DNA from: Gammaproteobacteria bacterium
GTDB lineage: Bacteria; Pseudomonadota; Gammaproteobacteria; Steroidobacterales; Woeseiaceae
NCBI GenBank assembly: GCA_009937615.1
Contig: JAACFB010000020.1
Coordinates: 1-64,000, forward strand
DNA length: 64,000 nucleotides
Direction: 5' to 3'
Below the pieces are notes generated by a model. That model had not been told where the DNA came from. It saw only the letters and a list, made by a program, of their open reading frames with translations, and ran no database searches. Every line of letters begins with the position of its first letter. The stretch's first letter is position 1. The translations under genes and the position numbers were made by a program. Shown piece after piece: positions 18,967 to 30,582 of the stretch.

Positions 18967-20690
18967 CGCGCGGCGCAGAAACAAAACAGCAGGCCGCGAA
19001 TCGCTTTTTGCGCAGGCTGACCCTGGTAAGCGCGTTCTTTGCGCTGTTTGCGGCGTCCCTGATCGCGCGTGCCGTGCATCTCCAGGTACTCAACAAGGAG
19101 TTTCTGAATCAGCAGGCCGACTCGCGCCACTTGCGCACTGAGCGGATTTCGGCGCACCGCGGCACGATCACCGATCGCAATGGCGAGCCGTTGGCGATCA
19201 GCACGCCGGTCGACAGCATTTGGGCGAATCCGAAAAAGCTCGCGCCTGCGGTCGACAATGTGCCACAGCTCGCTGGAATCCTGGGACTCGACTCGCAGCT
19301 TCTTATGCGGCGTATCACCCGCAGCATGGACAAGGAGTTCCTGTACCTCAGGCGACATGTCAGTCCCGAAAAGGCCGACGAAGTGCTGGCGCTCAAGTTG
19401 CCCGGCGTCAACGTGCAACGCGAATACCGGCGTTACTACCCGGCGGGCGAGGTGACCGGCCATCTCGTGGGATTCACCGATATCGACGATGATGGCCAGG
19501 AGGGGCTTGAGCTGGCTTTCAATCACTGGCTCGCCGGAGAGTCGGGTGCGAAGCGCGTCCTCAAGGACCGCCTCGGTCGTTCCGTTGAGAATGTTGAAAG
19601 CATACGGCCGCCGTATCACGGCAAAGACTTGCGCTCGAGCATCGATCTTCGCATCCAGTACGTTGCCTATCGAACACTTAAGGCGGCCATTCAATCCTAC
19701 AAGGCCGAGGCCGGCTCGATTGTCGTACTCGATATCCACACCGGCGAAGTTCTCGCGGTGGTCAACCAGCCTACCTACAACCCGAATGATCGCTCGCAGT
19801 ACTCGGCGGAACGCTATCGCAACCGTGCGATCACCGACATCTTCGAGCCCGGTTCGAGCATCAAGCCGCTCATTGTTGCCGCGGCGTTAGAGAGCGGCGA
19901 GTACCGCCCGAGCAGCATCATCGACACCGCACCCGGTTACGTCACGGTCGGTGCCAAGAAAATCGAAGACAGCCGCAATCTCGGGCGCGTCAGCCTGACG
20001 ACTATCCTCGCGCGATCCAGCAATGTCGGCGTGACAAAACTCGCCATGGAACTGCAGCCGGACCAGCTCTGGAACACGATGACCCGTTTCGGGCTCGGGT
20101 CAATGACGTCGAGTGGTTTCCCGGGAGAATCGGCTGGACTGCTGACACACTATAACCACTGGCAGCCGATCAGCCAGGCGACTCTTGCCTATGGCTACGG
20201 CGTGTCCGTCACGCCGCTGCAGCTGGCGCAGGCTTATGCCGTACTCGGCAGTAACGGCATAGCGCGCCCGATATCACTTGTAGCCTTGGACCAGGCCGCA
20301 GGCGGAGAACGCAAGCTGTCCAAGGACTCCGCGACGGCGGTCCGCCGCATGCTCGAAGAAGTCGTGCGTCCGGGCGGCACCGGGACGAAGGCTGCCGTGA
20401 CAGGTTACCGCGTTGCCGGAAAAACGGGCACCGCATGGAAATTTGCGGCGGGTGGATATTCCGAGGACAAGTACATCTCGATATTTGCCGGGCTCGCGCC
20501 GGCGAGCAATCCTCGCCTTGCCGCGGTCGTAGTTATCGACGAACCCAACGGCGAGCTTTACTACGGCAGCGACGTGGCGGCCCCCGTGTTCGCCAATGTC
20601 ATATCCGAGTCACTGCGCCTGCTTGCTGTCGCACCCGATGCGTTACCGGCCAGGGATCCGAACAGCATTATGCAGGCAATGAGTCGATGA
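18963..20690 (+). CDS. ftsI: Peptidoglycan D,D-transpeptidase FtsI (PBP3)
   Basis: A 575-residue class B penicillin-binding protein for septal cross-linking. A cytoplasmic tail and membrane anchor (about 16-38) come first, then the non-catalytic pedestal, then the transpeptidase. Active-site motifs are SSIK with nucleophile Ser298, SSN at 352-354 and KTGT at 487-490. The C-terminus is short. It ends in a 4-base overlap with murE. Length is close to E. coli PBP3 (588). Confidence 0.97.
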   Translation: MTRGAETKQQAANRFLRRLTLVSAFFALFAASLIARAVHLQVLNKEFLNQQADSRHLRTERISAHRGTITDRNGEPLAISTPVDSIWANPKKLAPAVDNVPQLAGILGLDSQLLMRRITRSMDKEFLYLRRHVSPEKADEVLALKLPGVNVQREYRRYYPAGEVTGHLVGFTDIDDDGQEGLELAFNHWLAGESGAKRVLKDRLGRSVENVESIRPPYHGKDLRSSIDLRIQYVAYRTLKAAIQSYKAEAGSIVVLDIHTGEVLAVVNQPTYNPNDRSQYSAERYRNRAITDIFEPGSSIKPLIVAAALESGEYRPSSIIDTAPGYVTVGAKKIEDSRNLGRVSLTTILARSSNVGVTKLAMELQPDQLWNTMTRFGLGSMTSSGFPGESAGLLTHYNHWQPISQATLAYGYGVSVTPLQLAQAYAVLGSNGIARPISLVALDQAAGGERKLSKDSATAVRRMLEEVVRPGGTGTKAAVTGYRVAGKTGTAWKFAAGGYSEDKYISIFAGLAPASNPRLAAVVVIDEPNGELYYGSDVAAPVFANVISESLRLLAVAPDALPARDPNSIMQAMSR

Positions 20691-22201
20691 GCATGCCGGC
20701 TGAACATCTGACCGCAGCGATGACCCTGGATGATTTGCTGCACGGGTATGCGGACGCGCCGGCAATCCCGGTGTCCGGTATCGCCAGCGACAGCCGCCTG
20801 CTGCAGCCGGGTGACCTGTTCCTGGCTTGCAGCGGCGAGAGTGGCCACGGCCTGGATTACATCGACGATGCATTACGGGTCGGCGTTGCGGCCGTTGCGT
20901 TCGACGCATCCACGGCTTCGCCGCCCGCGGGCGGCGGCAAAGTGCCGGTCATTGCGGTACCCGACCTGGCGCAGCATCTTGGGGCGCTCGCTGATCGATT
21001 CTACGGGTCGCCATCACAGGCCGTGCGCGTTGTCGGCGTAACCGGGACAAATGGCAAGACGACCGTTGCCTGGATGATCGCGCAATGCCTTGATCGCCTG
21101 GAACACACCTGCGGCTATGTCGGCACGCTCGGGCATGGCATTCGTGAGTTGGCTGGCGGTGAGGGTTTAACCACGCCAGGCAGCGTCGAGCTGCATTCGC
21201 GACTGTCAGAATTCAGGGATGCCGGGGCGGATTACGCCGCGGTAGAGGTCTCATCGCATGCATTAGCCCAGAAGCGTATCGACGGGTTCACTTTTGACAC
21301 GGTCGTTTTTACGAATCTCAGCCGAGACCACCTCGATTATCACCGGGACATGGAGAGTTACGGTAATACGAAGGCCCGCCTGTTCTTGGACTATGCCGCC
21401 CGCTACCGGATCGTCAACCTCGACTCGGAATTCGGTGCCCGGCTCGCGGCGCGGTTCGGGCGGGACGTTGTCATCGTATCGGCGGATGTTGACCGTGTTG
21501 CTGATGGCCGACCTTATGTCTTCGTACGCTCGATCGATGCGACGGCGACCGGGTCCCGGGTCAAGGTAAGCACGTCGTGGGGCGACGGTGAATTCATGTT
21601 GCCGGTGCCGGGCGATTTCAATGTCGAAAATGCCGCCGCCGCCCTGGCGTTTCTGCTGTGCCACGAAGTGACATTGGTCCAGGCCTGCAGCGCGCTTGCC
21701 GAGGTCGAGGCGCCACCGGGCCGCATGCAAAGAGTACCCGCTGCGGATGGCCTGCCTTCCGTTTACATCGACTACGCGCATTCGCCGGAGGCCCTGGAGG
21801 TCGTGTTACGCGCGCTGAGGACGCACTGCGCCGGCCAGCTATGGTGCGTTTTCGGCTGCGGCGGTGACCGCGACGCGGGCAAGCGCCCGCTTATGGGCGA
21901 GGTCGCGGAGCGCTGCGCCGATCGCGTTATTCTGACGAGCGACAATCCGCGAGGCGAGGCGCCCGACCGGATCATCGCAATGATTGCCGCCGGACATTCG
22001 AATCCGGACGAAGTGACGATCATCGAGGATCGGGCCAACGCGATTGCCCGGGCCATAAAGGAAGCCGGACCCCGGGACCTGGTCCTGATCGCGGGTAAGG
22101 GCCACGAGCGCTATCAGCTCATCGGTGGCGAGCGGCGCGATTTTTCGGACTTCGAGGTCGCGGCCGAGAACCTCGTATCGCGAGCGGAGGCAACGGAGTG
22201 A
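20687..22201 (+). CDS. murE: UDP-MurNAc-tripeptide synthetase MurE (meso-DAP adding)
   Basis: A 504-residue Mur ligase. The ATP loop is GVTGTNGKTTVAWM, and the mid-domain carries YAAVEVSSHALAQKR. The substrate-selecting motif DNPRGEAP shows the Arg typical of enzymes that add meso-diaminopimelate rather than lysine. The frame is open well upstream into ftsI, but the ATG in the ATGA overlap with the ftsI stop gives the normal MurE start. It ends in a GTGA overlap with murF. Confidence 0.97.
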   Translation: MSMPAEHLTAAMTLDDLLHGYADAPAIPVSGIASDSRLLQPGDLFLACSGESGHGLDYIDDALRVGVAAVAFDASTASPPAGGGKVPVIAVPDLAQHLGALADRFYGSPSQAVRVVGVTGTNGKTTVAWMIAQCLDRLEHTCGYVGTLGHGIRELAGGEGLTTPGSVELHSRLSEFRDAGADYAAVEVSSHALAQKRIDGFTFDTVVFTNLSRDHLDYHRDMESYGNTKARLFLDYAARYRIVNLDSEFGARLAARFGRDVVIVSADVDRVADGRPYVFVRSIDATATGSRVKVSTSWGDGEFMLPVPGDFNVENAAAALAFLLCHEVTLVQACSALAEVEAPPGRMQRVPAADGLPSVYIDYAHSPEALEVVLRALRTHCAGQLWCVFGCGGDRDAGKRPLMGEVAERCADRVILTSDNPRGEAPDRIIAMIAAGHSNPDEVTIIEDRANAIARAIKEAGPRDLVLIAGKGHERYQLIGGERRDFSDFEVAAENLVSRAEATE

Positions 22202-23559
22202 ACTCGATGCTCTCGTCCGCCGCAACCGTCATGCTGGGCACGCTGCACGGCAGCGATGCGGCATTTGATGGCGTGAGCATCGATACCCGTACTCTCTGCC
22301 CCGGCGAACTGTTCTTTGCGCTCGAAGGCCCTAATTTCGACGGCGGCGACTTTGTCGGCGAGGCGGCGGCCAGGGGCGCGGCTGGCGCCGTCGTCTCGAG
22401 CCTGGTCGACGAGAACATTGCCCAGGTTAAAGTCGAGGACACTCGTCTTGCGTTAGGCGCGCTGGGCAGCGCCTGGCGGCAGCAGCAGGCTGTGACCGTC
22501 GTCGCTATTACAGGCAGCAACGGTAAGACAACCCTGAAGGAATTAACCGCGGCCTGCCTGCAGCAGTCGGCACCGACGCTTGCCACAGCGGGAAATCTCA
22601 ATAACGAAATCGGCATGCCGTTGATGCTGCTGCGCCTGCAGCCGTCCCACCAGTACGCGGTTATCGAAATGGGAGCGAACCACGCAGGCGAGATCGCATA
22701 CCTGACGGCATTGGCGAAGCCTGATGTCGTCGTCATCACCAATGCGGCTGCAGCGCACCTGGAGGGATTCGGCTCCATCGAAGGTGTCGCACACGCGAAA
22801 GGCGAGATCCTGCAGGGAGAAAAGCGCCCGGACTGCGCCGTGCTGAATGCTGATGACGACTACTTCGCGTACTGGAGGTCTCTGGTTGACGACATCGACG
22901 TACTGAGCTTCGGTTTCGGCGCCGGAGCGGATGTGCGAGCTGACGAGATTTTCGTTGACAAGGGTGTGACCCGGTTCCTGCTGCAGATCCGAAATACGGT
23001 CGTGCCTGTCTCACTGCAGCTCCCGGGTATTCATAACGTGCGTAATGCCTGTGCGGCAGCTGCGGCTGCAACCGCGCTTGGCGTTTCGCCGGACGACATT
23101 GCAAGAGCGCTCGAGGCCGTACAGCCGATCAGTGGGCGCCTGCAGCCGCTGGAGGGCCACAACGGCGCCACGGTTTACGACGATACCTACAATGCAAATC
23201 CGCTTTCGGTACTCGCGGCGGGAGAGTTTCTCGCATCCCTTCCGGGAGAGGGTTTCTTCGTGCTGGGCGACATGAAAGAGCTTGGCCAGGACGAACTGCG
23301 AATGCATACGGAGGTCGGCAAAGGGCTGAAGGATGCGGGTATCAGCCGCCTGTTCGCCATGGGCGAGCTTTGCCGCGACGCGGTTGATGCTTTCGGTCCG
23401 GGAGCGGTCTGGTATGCCTCGATCGAGGCACTTACGGCAGGCGTACTCGAGCACATGACACACGAAGTGAACGTGCTCGTAAAAGGCTCGCGGTCGATGC
23501 GCATGGAGCGTGTCGTCAATGCGTTGCTGGCGTCCGAAAAACTGAGAAGAGAGGCCTGA
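22198..23559 (+). CDS. murF: UDP-MurNAc-tripeptide:D-Ala-D-Ala ligase MurF
   Basis: A 453-residue Mur ligase that adds D-Ala-D-Ala to complete the pentapeptide. Seen are [18 protein letters not shown], the ATP loop [51 protein letters not shown] and [20 protein letters not shown]. The start is GTG, overlapping the murE stop (GTGA). A methionine four codons later is the alternative. Two bases separate its stop from the mraY start. Confidence 0.97.
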   Translation: MNSMLSSAATVMLGTLHGSDAAFDGVSIDTRTLCPGELFFALEGPNFDGGDFVGEAAARGAAGAVVSSLVDENIAQVKVEDTRLALGALGSAWRQQQAVTVVAITGSNGKTTLKELTAACLQQSAPTLATAGNLNNEIGMPLMLLRLQPSHQYAVIEMGANHAGEIAYLTALAKPDVVVITNAAAAHLEGFGSIEGVAHAKGEILQGEKRPDCAVLNADDDYFAYWRSLVDDIDVLSFGFGAGADVRADEIFVDKGVTRFLLQIRNTVVPVSLQLPGIHNVRNACAAAAAATALGVSPDDIARALEAVQPISGRLQPLEGHNGATVYDDTYNANPLSVLAAGEFLASLPGEGFFVLGDMKELGQDELRMHTEVGKGLKDAGISRLFAMGELCRDAVDAFGPGAVWYASIEALTAGVLEHMTHEVNVLVKGSRSMRMERVVNALLASEKLRREA

Positions 23560-23561
23560 CA

Positions 23562-24656
23562 ATGCTGCTCTATCTCACCAATTATCTGGCGCAGTTCGAG
23601 TCGGGCTTCAACGTCTTCAATTACCTGACAATGCGGGCCATTCTCGGCGCGCTGACTGCACTGATCCTGTCATTCATCATCGGCCCGCGCATGATCAAAA
23701 AACTCAGCGTGAATCAGCTGGGCCAGCCTGTTCGGCAGGAGGGCCCGGAGACGCACCTGCTAAAGGCGGGAACGCCGACCATGGGTGGCGCACTGATCCT
23801 GACTGCGATAGCAGTCAGCACCGTGCTTTGGGCCGATCTCGAGAACCACTTCGTCTGGGTGGTCCTGTTCGTCATGCTGGCGTTCGGCATCATCGGCTAT
23901 GTCGATGACTACAAGAAACTCATACTGCAGAACCCGGACGGTATTTCGGCAAAGCAGAAGCTGTTCTGGCAATCGGCCGCAGCGATTGTTGCCGCCGTAG
24001 CGCTCTACCTATTTGCCAAACAAGATGGCACGTTGGACACGGCCACCGAACTGTTGATTCCTTACTTCAAGGATTTGACGATTCCGATCGGCATGTTCCA
24101 GATCGTCATAACGTATTTCTTTATTGTCGGTTTCAGCAACGCCGTAAATTTGACCGACGGCCTTGACGGACTTGCGATTATGCCGACCGTCCTGGTAGGC
24201 GGCGCACTCGGAGTGTTCGCGTACGTAACCGGAAACGTCAATTTTTCCGGCTATCTCGGCATTCCGTATGTTGCTGGCAGCGGCGAGATTCTTGTGTTTT
24301 GCGCGGCGCTCGCCGGGGCCGGGCTCGGTTTCCTGTGGTTCAACACCTACCCGGCCCAGGTTTTCATGGGCGACATCGGCGCTCTGGCGCTTGGCGCCGC
24401 ACTGGGCGCGGTTGCGGTCATGGTACGCCAGGAAGTGGTGCTCGCGATCATGGGGGGCGTTTTCGTTATCGAAACGCTGTCCGTGATGATCCAGGTTGCT
24501 TCGTTCAAGTTGACCGGCAGGCGCGTGTTTCGCATGGCGCCGCTGCATCATCACTTCGAGCTTAAGGGTTGGGCCGAGCCAAAGGTCATCGTCCGGTTCT
24601 GGATAATCACGGTCATCCTCGTGTTGATCGGTTTTGCGAGCCTGAAAATCCGATGA
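23562..24656 (+). CDS. mraY: Phospho-N-acetylmuramoyl-pentapeptide transferase MraY
   Basis: A 364-residue integral membrane enzyme with about ten helices. It attaches phospho-MurNAc-pentapeptide to undecaprenyl phosphate, giving lipid I. Conserved motifs are [19 protein letters not shown] (the Asp pair), [27 protein letters not shown] and [12 protein letters not shown]. It overlaps murD by four bases. Confidence 0.98.
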   Translation: MLLYLTNYLAQFESGFNVFNYLTMRAILGALTALILSFIIGPRMIKKLSVNQLGQPVRQEGPETHLLKAGTPTMGGALILTAIAVSTVLWADLENHFVWVVLFVMLAFGIIGYVDDYKKLILQNPDGISAKQKLFWQSAAAIVAAVALYLFAKQDGTLDTATELLIPYFKDLTIPIGMFQIVITYFFIVGFSNAVNLTDGLDGLAIMPTVLVGGALGVFAYVTGNVNFSGYLGIPYVAGSGEILVFCAALAGAGLGFLWFNTYPAQVFMGDIGALALGAALGAVAVMVRQEVVLAIMGGVFVIETLSVMIQVASFKLTGRRVFRMAPLHHHFELKGWAEPKVIVRFWIITVILVLIGFASLKIR

Positions 24657-25996
24657 GCGCCGTGAAGAAAACGAAGTCGGCGCGCAGGGATCTCGTCCTT
24701 GGTCTGGGTGCCACGGGACTCTCGATTGCACGTTACCTGCGCCGAAGCGGCAGTGATGCGCTGTTTGCGGATACCCGGGAAGAGCCACCGGGCATGCAGG
24801 CGCTGGAGAGACTGTGGCCGGGTGCCGATGTGTTGCTCGGCGAGACGAAACTGCCCCGCGGCATCGATCGGATCATCGTTTCGCCCGGCATTGCTGACGA
24901 TTGCCCGCTGCTGCGCGCGGCACGCAAGGCCAAAGTCGAGGTGATCTCGGACATCGAGATATTCGCCCGCGAGGCTACGGCGCCGTTTGTCGCGGTCACG
25001 GGCTCAAATGGCAAGAGCACGGTGACGACGCTGCTTTATCACATGTGCCGCGCGTCGGGGCGCGCCACGCTTGCCGGAGGCAATCTCGGCGAGCCCGCCC
25101 TGGATTTGCTCGATGAGGCCACGCCTGATCTGTATGTACTTGAATTGTCGAGTTTCCAGCTGCAGCGCACGAAAACGCTGCCGGCAGCCGTCGCTGTGTT
25201 GCTAAACGTATCTCCGGATCATCTCGACTGGCATGCCAGCGAGGACGAGTACCGCGCGTCCAAGTACCGAGTTTATCGAGAGGCCGAAGCGGCGGTCGTT
25301 AATCGGGCAGACCGGCAGGCGGCAGAGGAGGCTCGACACGTTGACAAGCTCGTGAGCTTCGGCTTCGACGAACCGGCAGACGGCCATTATGGAATCAGGT
25401 ACGAGGACGAGGTCGCCTACCTGGCGTCTGGCGATACCCTGCTGATCGCGGTTTCAGATCTCGCAATGTACGGCTCGCATAACCAGGCTAACGCGCTCGC
25501 CGCCCTTGCGGCTGGCGATTTACTCGGCCTCGACATGCCGGCAATGCTGCAGGTTCTCAACGAGTTCCCCGGGCTGCCGCACCGCATGCAGTTCGTTGCG
25601 AGAAAGGGCGCGGTCAACTACATCAACGATTCCAAAGCCACGAACGTCGCGGCTGCCGTGGCATCGATTGAGTCAGTCGAGGGCATGCTCGTCTTGCTTG
25701 CCGGGGGAGAAGGCAAGGGCGGTGACTTCAGTGAACTTGCCGCGGCCGTCGAACCCAAATTGCGTGCCGCGGTTCTGCTCGGAACCGATGCCACAGCGAT
25801 TGCCGATGCGCTCGACACCGTCATGCCGGTCTATTTCGCCGAGGATATGCAGGACGCGGTCAGCCAGGCGGCGGTATACGCCGAGCCCGACGATACCGTG
25901 CTGCTTGCACCGGCCTGCGCGAGTTTCGATCAGTTTGAAAACTACGCGGCGCGAGGCGACGCCTTCCGTCACGCGGTCGAGGCGCTGCAACGATGA
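24653..25996 (+). CDS. murD: UDP-MurNAc-L-alanine:D-glutamate ligase MurD
   Basis: A 447-residue Mur ligase adding D-glutamate. An N-terminal Rossmann domain ([19 protein letters not shown]) is followed by the ATP loop [54 protein letters not shown] and [20 protein letters not shown]. The start is the ATG in the 4-base overlap with mraY; the longer open frame lies inside mraY. It overlaps ftsW by four bases. Confidence 0.97.
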   Translation: MSAVKKTKSARRDLVLGLGATGLSIARYLRRSGSDALFADTREEPPGMQALERLWPGADVLLGETKLPRGIDRIIVSPGIADDCPLLRAARKAKVEVISDIEIFAREATAPFVAVTGSNGKSTVTTLLYHMCRASGRATLAGGNLGEPALDLLDEATPDLYVLELSSFQLQRTKTLPAAVAVLLNVSPDHLDWHASEDEYRASKYRVYREAEAAVVNRADRQAAEEARHVDKLVSFGFDEPADGHYGIRYEDEVAYLASGDTLLIAVSDLAMYGSHNQANALAALAAGDLLGLDMPAMLQVLNEFPGLPHRMQFVARKGAVNYINDSKATNVAAAVASIESVEGMLVLLAGGEGKGGDFSELAAAVEPKLRAAVLLGTDATAIADALDTVMPVYFAEDMQDAVSQAAVYAEPDDTVLLAPACASFDQFENYAARGDAFRHAVEALQR

Positions 25997-27177
25997 CTGC
26001 GAGAACCGCCACCATGCCGTTCCCGGCCCGGCTCAGGACTGAGCTGAAGATCGACTCGGTACTCCTGTTGATCGTTCTTGCGTTGCTGCTCGGCGGCCTC
26101 GTGATTCTGGCGTCGGCCTCGATCACGGTCTCGGACAAGGTCGTCGGAGAGCCTTTCTTCTATGTCGAGCGGCAGCTTCTGGCCGCGGCTATCGGCATCG
26201 CCGCAGCGGCAGTCTGTCTCTACATCCCGATGCACATATGGCGGAGCCTGAATCCACTGCTCCTGCTGGCCGGCATCGCGCTGCTCTGCGTCGTATTGAT
26301 CCCGGGAGTTGGCTACGAGGTAAACGGGAGCCGGCGCTGGGTCCGGATCGGCTTTATGAATCTGCAGGTATCGGAGCCTGCCAGGCTGTGCCTGCTCCTG
26401 TATCTGGCCGGCTACGCCGTGAGACAGCAGAGAGCGCTGCGTGAGCGGTTCGTCGGCTTCCTGAGGCCGATGTTCGTGCTGAGCGTGGGCTGTGCGTTGC
26501 TCCTCGCCGAACCGGACTTCGGCGCCGCTATTGTATTGCTGGCAACGGCACTGGTGGTCCTGTTCGTTGCCGGTGCGCGCATTCGCGATTTTGTCGTTTT
26601 CTTCTCGACGGCGGTTCTCGCTATGACGGTTTTGGCGTTGACGTCACCGTACCGGATGAAACGCGTGACTGGCTTCCTGGACCCCTGGTCAGATCCGTTC
26701 GATTCGGGTTTTCAGCTGACCCAGTCACTGATCGCAATAGGTCGCGGCGAATGGTTTGGCGTCGGCCTTGGCGACAGCGTTCAAAAACTGTTTTACCTGC
26801 CCGAGGCGCACACCGACTTTGTATTCGCGGTGTTTGCCGAAGAATTCGGGCTGCTCGGCTCGGCGGTCATGATCGCCCTGTTTTTGGCACTACTCTGGCG
26901 CGTATTCAAACTGGCGTTGCGTGCCGCTCATGCCGAGCGTTTCTTCGAAACCTACGTTGCCATCGGTATTGGCACCTGGCTCGGCCTGCAGGCCTTTATC
27001 AACGTGGGCGTCAATATGGGGCTGCTGCCGACAAAGGGCCTGACTCTGCCCTTGATCAGCTATGGGCGCAGCAGCCTGATTGTCACGCTGCTGGCAGTGG
27101 GTCTGCTGCTGCGCATTCATCATGAACTTGAAGTGGATGCTCGGCCCGCGAATCGCAAACGCGGAGGCGCACGATGA
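25993..27177 (+). CDS. ftsW: Septal peptidoglycan glycosyltransferase FtsW
   Basis: A 394-residue SEDS-family membrane protein with about ten helices. It polymerises lipid II at the septum in partnership with FtsI. Family motifs include NGSRRWVRIGFMNLQVSEPARL, LLAEPDFGAAIVLLATAL, PYRMKRVTGFLDPW, LPEAHTDFVFAVFAEEFGLL and GLLPTKGLTLPLISYGRSS. The invariant catalytic Asp is in the extracellular loop HTDFVF. The murD-ftsW-murG position distinguishes it from RodA. Confidence 0.97.
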   Translation: MTARTATMPFPARLRTELKIDSVLLLIVLALLLGGLVILASASITVSDKVVGEPFFYVERQLLAAAIGIAAAAVCLYIPMHIWRSLNPLLLLAGIALLCVVLIPGVGYEVNGSRRWVRIGFMNLQVSEPARLCLLLYLAGYAVRQQRALRERFVGFLRPMFVLSVGCALLLAEPDFGAAIVLLATALVVLFVAGARIRDFVVFFSTAVLAMTVLALTSPYRMKRVTGFLDPWSDPFDSGFQLTQSLIAIGRGEWFGVGLGDSVQKLFYLPEAHTDFVFAVFAEEFGLLGSAVMIALFLALLWRVFKLALRAAHAERFFETYVAIGIGTWLGLQAFINVGVNMGLLPTKGLTLPLISYGRSSLIVTLLAVGLLLRIHHELEVDARPANRKRGGAR

Positions 27178-28262
27178 GCGCCCGGCCGATACTCGTAATG
27201 GCAGGCGGCACCGGTGGCCATGTTTATCCGGCCCTCGCGGTCGCCCGCGCGCTCGAGGCGCGTTCGCAGAGCATTGTCTGGCTCGGCACGCACCGCGGGC
27301 TCGAGGCGGAAGTCGTTCCCGCGGCGGGCATCGATATCGAATGGATCAGCGTAAAGGGGCTGCGCCGCAAGGGGCCTGCTGCGTTGCTGGTCGCACCGTT
27401 CCAGCTCGGCTGGGCCCTGCTGCAGGCCCTGACCGTTATTTTGCGTCGTCGTCCGACTGCCGTTCTCGGCATGGGCGGCTTCGTCTCAGGCCCGGGCGGG
27501 CTCGCCGCCTGGCTGACCCGACGGCCGCTCGTGATTCACGAGCAAAATGCGGCTGCCGGCCTTACTAACCGTCTTCTGGCGCGTCTTGCCCGGGTTGTGC
27601 TGCAAGCCTTCCCGGGCAGTTTTAATTCCAGAGTCAACGCGGAAACCGTGGGTAACCCGGTTCGCGAGGACATCGCCGCGGTCGCGAGCCCTGCTGATCG
27701 ATACGCGGGTCGAAGCGGGCCGCTTCGTCTATTGGTGCTTGGCGGCAGCCAGGGTGCGCTGGCGCTGAACCGGGCGGTGCCGGCAGCACTGGCCTTGCTG
27801 CCAGCAGACCAGCGGCCGGTAGTGCGGCACCAATGCGGCAGGCTTACGCTCGATGCGGCGCGCAGCGAATATGAGCAACGAGGCATCGACGTCGAGCTGC
27901 TGCCCTTTATCGATGACATGGCGTCGGCTTATGCCTGGGCTGACTTGGTTGTTTGCCGCGCCGGGGCATTGACGGTCGCAGAGCTCTGCGCCGTCGGATT
28001 GCCGGCCTTATTCATACCCTATCCTGCCGCCGTCGACGACCATCAAACTGCGAACGCGCGGCCTATGGCTGATGCTGGAGCGGCGGTCATCATCGACGAA
28101 AGCCTATTGAGCGCGGAGGTCCTGGCCGGACAGCTCAAGGCCTGGCTTTCGAACCGGAGCGAGCTGCAGGCCAAAGCCGAGCGTGCGCGCGGATTGGCGA
28201 AACCAAATGCCCTGTTGCGCATCACCGAGTTGTGCCTGGAACAGGCGGGAGTCGCGGCATGA
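27174..28262 (+). CDS. murG: Lipid II synthase MurG (GlcNAc transferase)
   Basis: A 362-residue GT28 glycosyltransferase that adds GlcNAc to lipid I on the inner face of the membrane. Glycine-rich loops are [19 protein letters not shown] and [17 protein letters not shown]. The donor-site region is [38 protein letters not shown] is also conserved. The gene has 4-base overlaps with ftsW before and murC after. Confidence 0.97.
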   Translation: MSARPILVMAGGTGGHVYPALAVARALEARSQSIVWLGTHRGLEAEVVPAAGIDIEWISVKGLRRKGPAALLVAPFQLGWALLQALTVILRRRPTAVLGMGGFVSGPGGLAAWLTRRPLVIHEQNAAAGLTNRLLARLARVVLQAFPGSFNSRVNAETVGNPVREDIAAVASPADRYAGRSGPLRLLVLGGSQGALALNRAVPAALALLPADQRPVVRHQCGRLTLDAARSEYEQRGIDVELLPFIDDMASAYAWADLVVCRAGALTVAELCAVGLPALFIPYPAAVDDHQTANARPMADAGAAVIIDESLLSAEVLAGQLKAWLSNRSELQAKAERARGLAKPNALLRITELCLEQAGVAA

Positions 28263-29683
28263 TCCGGCGCATGCGACGAATTCACCGCGTGCACTTCGTT
28301 GGAATCGGCGGTTCCGGCATGTCCGGGATAGCCGAGGTCATGCTGAGTCTCGGGTACGCGGTCCAGGGATCGGACCTGAAAGCCAACGAGCAAACCCGCC
28401 GCCTCGAAAAACAGGGCGCTACGGTCTTCATTGGCCACGCGGCCGAAAATATCGAAAGTGCCGATGCCGTCGTCGTATCCAGCGCGGTCGATGAAACCAA
28501 TACCGAGGTTGCCGCAGCGCGGGAGCGACTGATGCCGGTTGTCCCGAGGGCGGAAATGCTCGCAGAGCTGATGCGCTTTCGTTACTCGATAGCCGTCGCC
28601 GGCACGCATGGAAAAACCACGACGACGAGCCTCGTCGCGAGTGTGCTCGCGGAGGGTGGGCTGGATCCAACCTTCGTTATTGGCGGTCGGCTGAAGAGTG
28701 CCGACGCCAATGCCAGGCTGGGCCAGGGTGATTTTCTCGTCGCCGAGGCCGACGAAAGCGATGCATCCTTCGTCCACCTGAAACCGATGCTCGCGATCGT
28801 AACCAATGTCGATGCGGATCATATGTCGACCTATGACGGCGATATCGACAAGCTTCGCAGCGGATTCGTCGAATTTCTGCATAACCTGCCGTTTTATGGC
28901 CTCGCGGTCGTATGCACTGACGATCCGGGGGTTAATGCAATCCTGGGCAGTATCGGCCGGTCTGTCGTTACCTATGGCATCAATGCGGATGCCGATATTC
29001 GCGCCGACAATATCGAGTTTTCGGAAGGATTGACGCGGTTCGACGTCATACGGTCCGGTGATCGCGAGCCTCTGCAGATCTCCTTGCGCTTGCCGGGGCT
29101 GCACAACGTGCGTAATGCGATGGCGGCCATAGCCGTTGCCGATGAACTACAGATCGGGGACAACTCGGTGGTTCAGGCGCTCGCTAAATTCGAGGGTATC
29201 GACCGGCGCTTTCAGAGCCTCGGGGAAGTCGATACCGCGGCCGGCAAGGTCCTGATGATCGACGATTATGGCCACCACCCCACGGAAATTGCGGCGACGC
29301 TTGCTGCAGCCCATACCGGTTGGCCCGATCGGCGCGTCGTGCTTGTGTTCCAGCCGCATCGCTATACCCGGACCCGTGATCTGCTGGATGACTTTGCCAC
29401 CGTCCTGTCGGCAGCCGACGTCGTGATCGTTCTCGATGTTTACGCGGCAGGCGAAGCGCCCATCGCGGGGGCTGACGGGCGGGCGATTGCCCGCGCGGTG
29501 CGAACGCGCGGGGCTGTCGAGCCGGTTTTTGTGAAATCTCTCGACGCGTTGCAGCCGGTCCTCGAGAGCCTGCTGGAAGACGGCGATCTGTTGCTGACAA
29601 TGGGCGCCGGCGATATTGGCGCCTATGCGGCCGGTCTGCCTGATCGCCTGCGCCGCAAGCCTGCGCTGAAGGTGCACAAATGA
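28259..29683 (+). CDS. murC: UDP-N-acetylmuramate:L-alanine ligase MurC
   Basis: A 474-residue Mur ligase that adds L-alanine to UDP-MurNAc. Motifs: [78 protein letters not shown] and [10 protein letters not shown]. The start is the ATG overlapping the murG stop; the frame extends nine codons further upstream, inside murG. It ends ATGA with murB. Confidence 0.97.
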   Translation: MIRRMRRIHRVHFVGIGGSGMSGIAEVMLSLGYAVQGSDLKANEQTRRLEKQGATVFIGHAAENIESADAVVVSSAVDETNTEVAAARERLMPVVPRAEMLAELMRFRYSIAVAGTHGKTTTTSLVASVLAEGGLDPTFVIGGRLKSADANARLGQGDFLVAEADESDASFVHLKPMLAIVTNVDADHMSTYDGDIDKLRSGFVEFLHNLPFYGLAVVCTDDPGVNAILGSIGRSVVTYGINADADIRADNIEFSEGLTRFDVIRSGDREPLQISLRLPGLHNVRNAMAAIAVADELQIGDNSVVQALAKFEGIDRRFQSLGEVDTAAGKVLMIDDYGHHPTEIAATLAAAHTGWPDRRVVLVFQPHRYTRTRDLLDDFATVLSAADVVIVLDVYAAGEAPIAGADGRAIARAVRTRGAVEPVFVKSLDALQPVLESLLEDGDLLLTMGAGDIGAYAAGLPDRLRRKPALKVHK

Positions 29684-30582
29684 TGGCCGCCGCGACGACG
29701 AACGATACCGTGCAGGGCGAACTGCGCGAGAACGAGCCGATGAGCCGGCACACGTCCTGGCGCGTGGGCGGTCCCGCCGATCTGTTTTTCGTGCCGGGCA
29801 GTCTCCAGGATCTGTCGCGGTTTTTGCGTGAGCTCGAACCACGGGTTTCCATTTTCTGGCTTGGCGTCGGCAGCAATCTGCTCGTACGCGACGCTGGTAT
29901 CCGCGGCGTTGTCATCTCGGCATCGCGCATTCTCAGGGATCTTGAGAGAGTCGGGCCTTACCTCGTTCGAGCCGGAAGCGGCGTGCCGTGCACACAGCTC
30001 GCGCGCCAGTGTCTGCGCTGGGGTCTGGCCCCGGCAGAGTTTTTCGCAGGCATCCCCGGCACCGTCGGCGGTGCGCTGGCAATGAATGCGGGCGCCCACG
30101 GCGGCGAGACATGGGAACGCGTGGAATCAGTACGCACGATCGATCGTCACGGTGAGATCCATACGCGCGGGCCGGCCGACTATACGGTTGCCTACCGCAG
30201 CGTAACCGGACCCGCCAACGAATGGTTTATCGAGGCGAAGCTGCGATTCGATGCCTCGGCGACGGCGAGCAAGGCAGTTCTGGACGACATGCTGGAACGC
30301 CGCAAGCTGACACAGCCGCTGGGGCTGCCGAGCTGCGGATCGGTTTTTCGCAATCCTCCCGGCGATCATGCCGCACGGCTGATAGAGGCTGCCGGCCTGA
30401 AGGGTTATCGGGTCGGCGGTGCAGAAGTATCGGCGAAACATGCGAACTTCATTATCAATCGTGCCGGGGCGACGGCAACCGATATCGAAGAGCTGATCGC
30501 GCACGTGCGCCAGACGGTGATCGATACGCACGGCGTCGAGTTGATCCATGAAGTTCGAATCATCGGCGAGGCCGGTCCATGA
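29680..30582 (+). CDS. murB: UDP-N-acetylenolpyruvoylglucosamine reductase MurB (type II)
   Basis: A 300-residue FAD-dependent reductase that turns the MurA product into UDP-MurNAc. FAD-binding motifs are [28 protein letters not shown] and [20 protein letters not shown]. The catalytic Ser is in [20 protein letters not shown]. Length and this motif mark the shorter type II MurB, unlike the type I E. coli enzyme (342 residues). It overlaps both neighbours (murC, ddl) by four bases. Confidence 0.96.
   Translation: MMAAATTNDTVQGELRENEPMSRHTSWRVGGPADLFFVPGSLQDLSRFLRELEPRVSIFWLGVGSNLLVRDAGIRGVVISASRILRDLERVGPYLVRAGSGVPCTQLARQCLRWGLAPAEFFAGIPGTVGGALAMNAGAHGGETWERVESVRTIDRHGEIHTRGPADYTVAYRSVTGPANEWFIEAKLRFDASATASKAVLDDMLERRKLTQPLGLPSCGSVFRNPPGDHAARLIEAAGLKGYRVGGAEVSAKHANFIINRAGATATDIEELIAHVRQTVIDTHGVELIHEVRIIGEAGP

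Noticed and set aside
28043-29104. A 353-codon minus-strand frame opposite murG and murC
   Set aside because: It has no domain similarity and lies entirely within conserved Mur ligase and glycosyltransferase genes.
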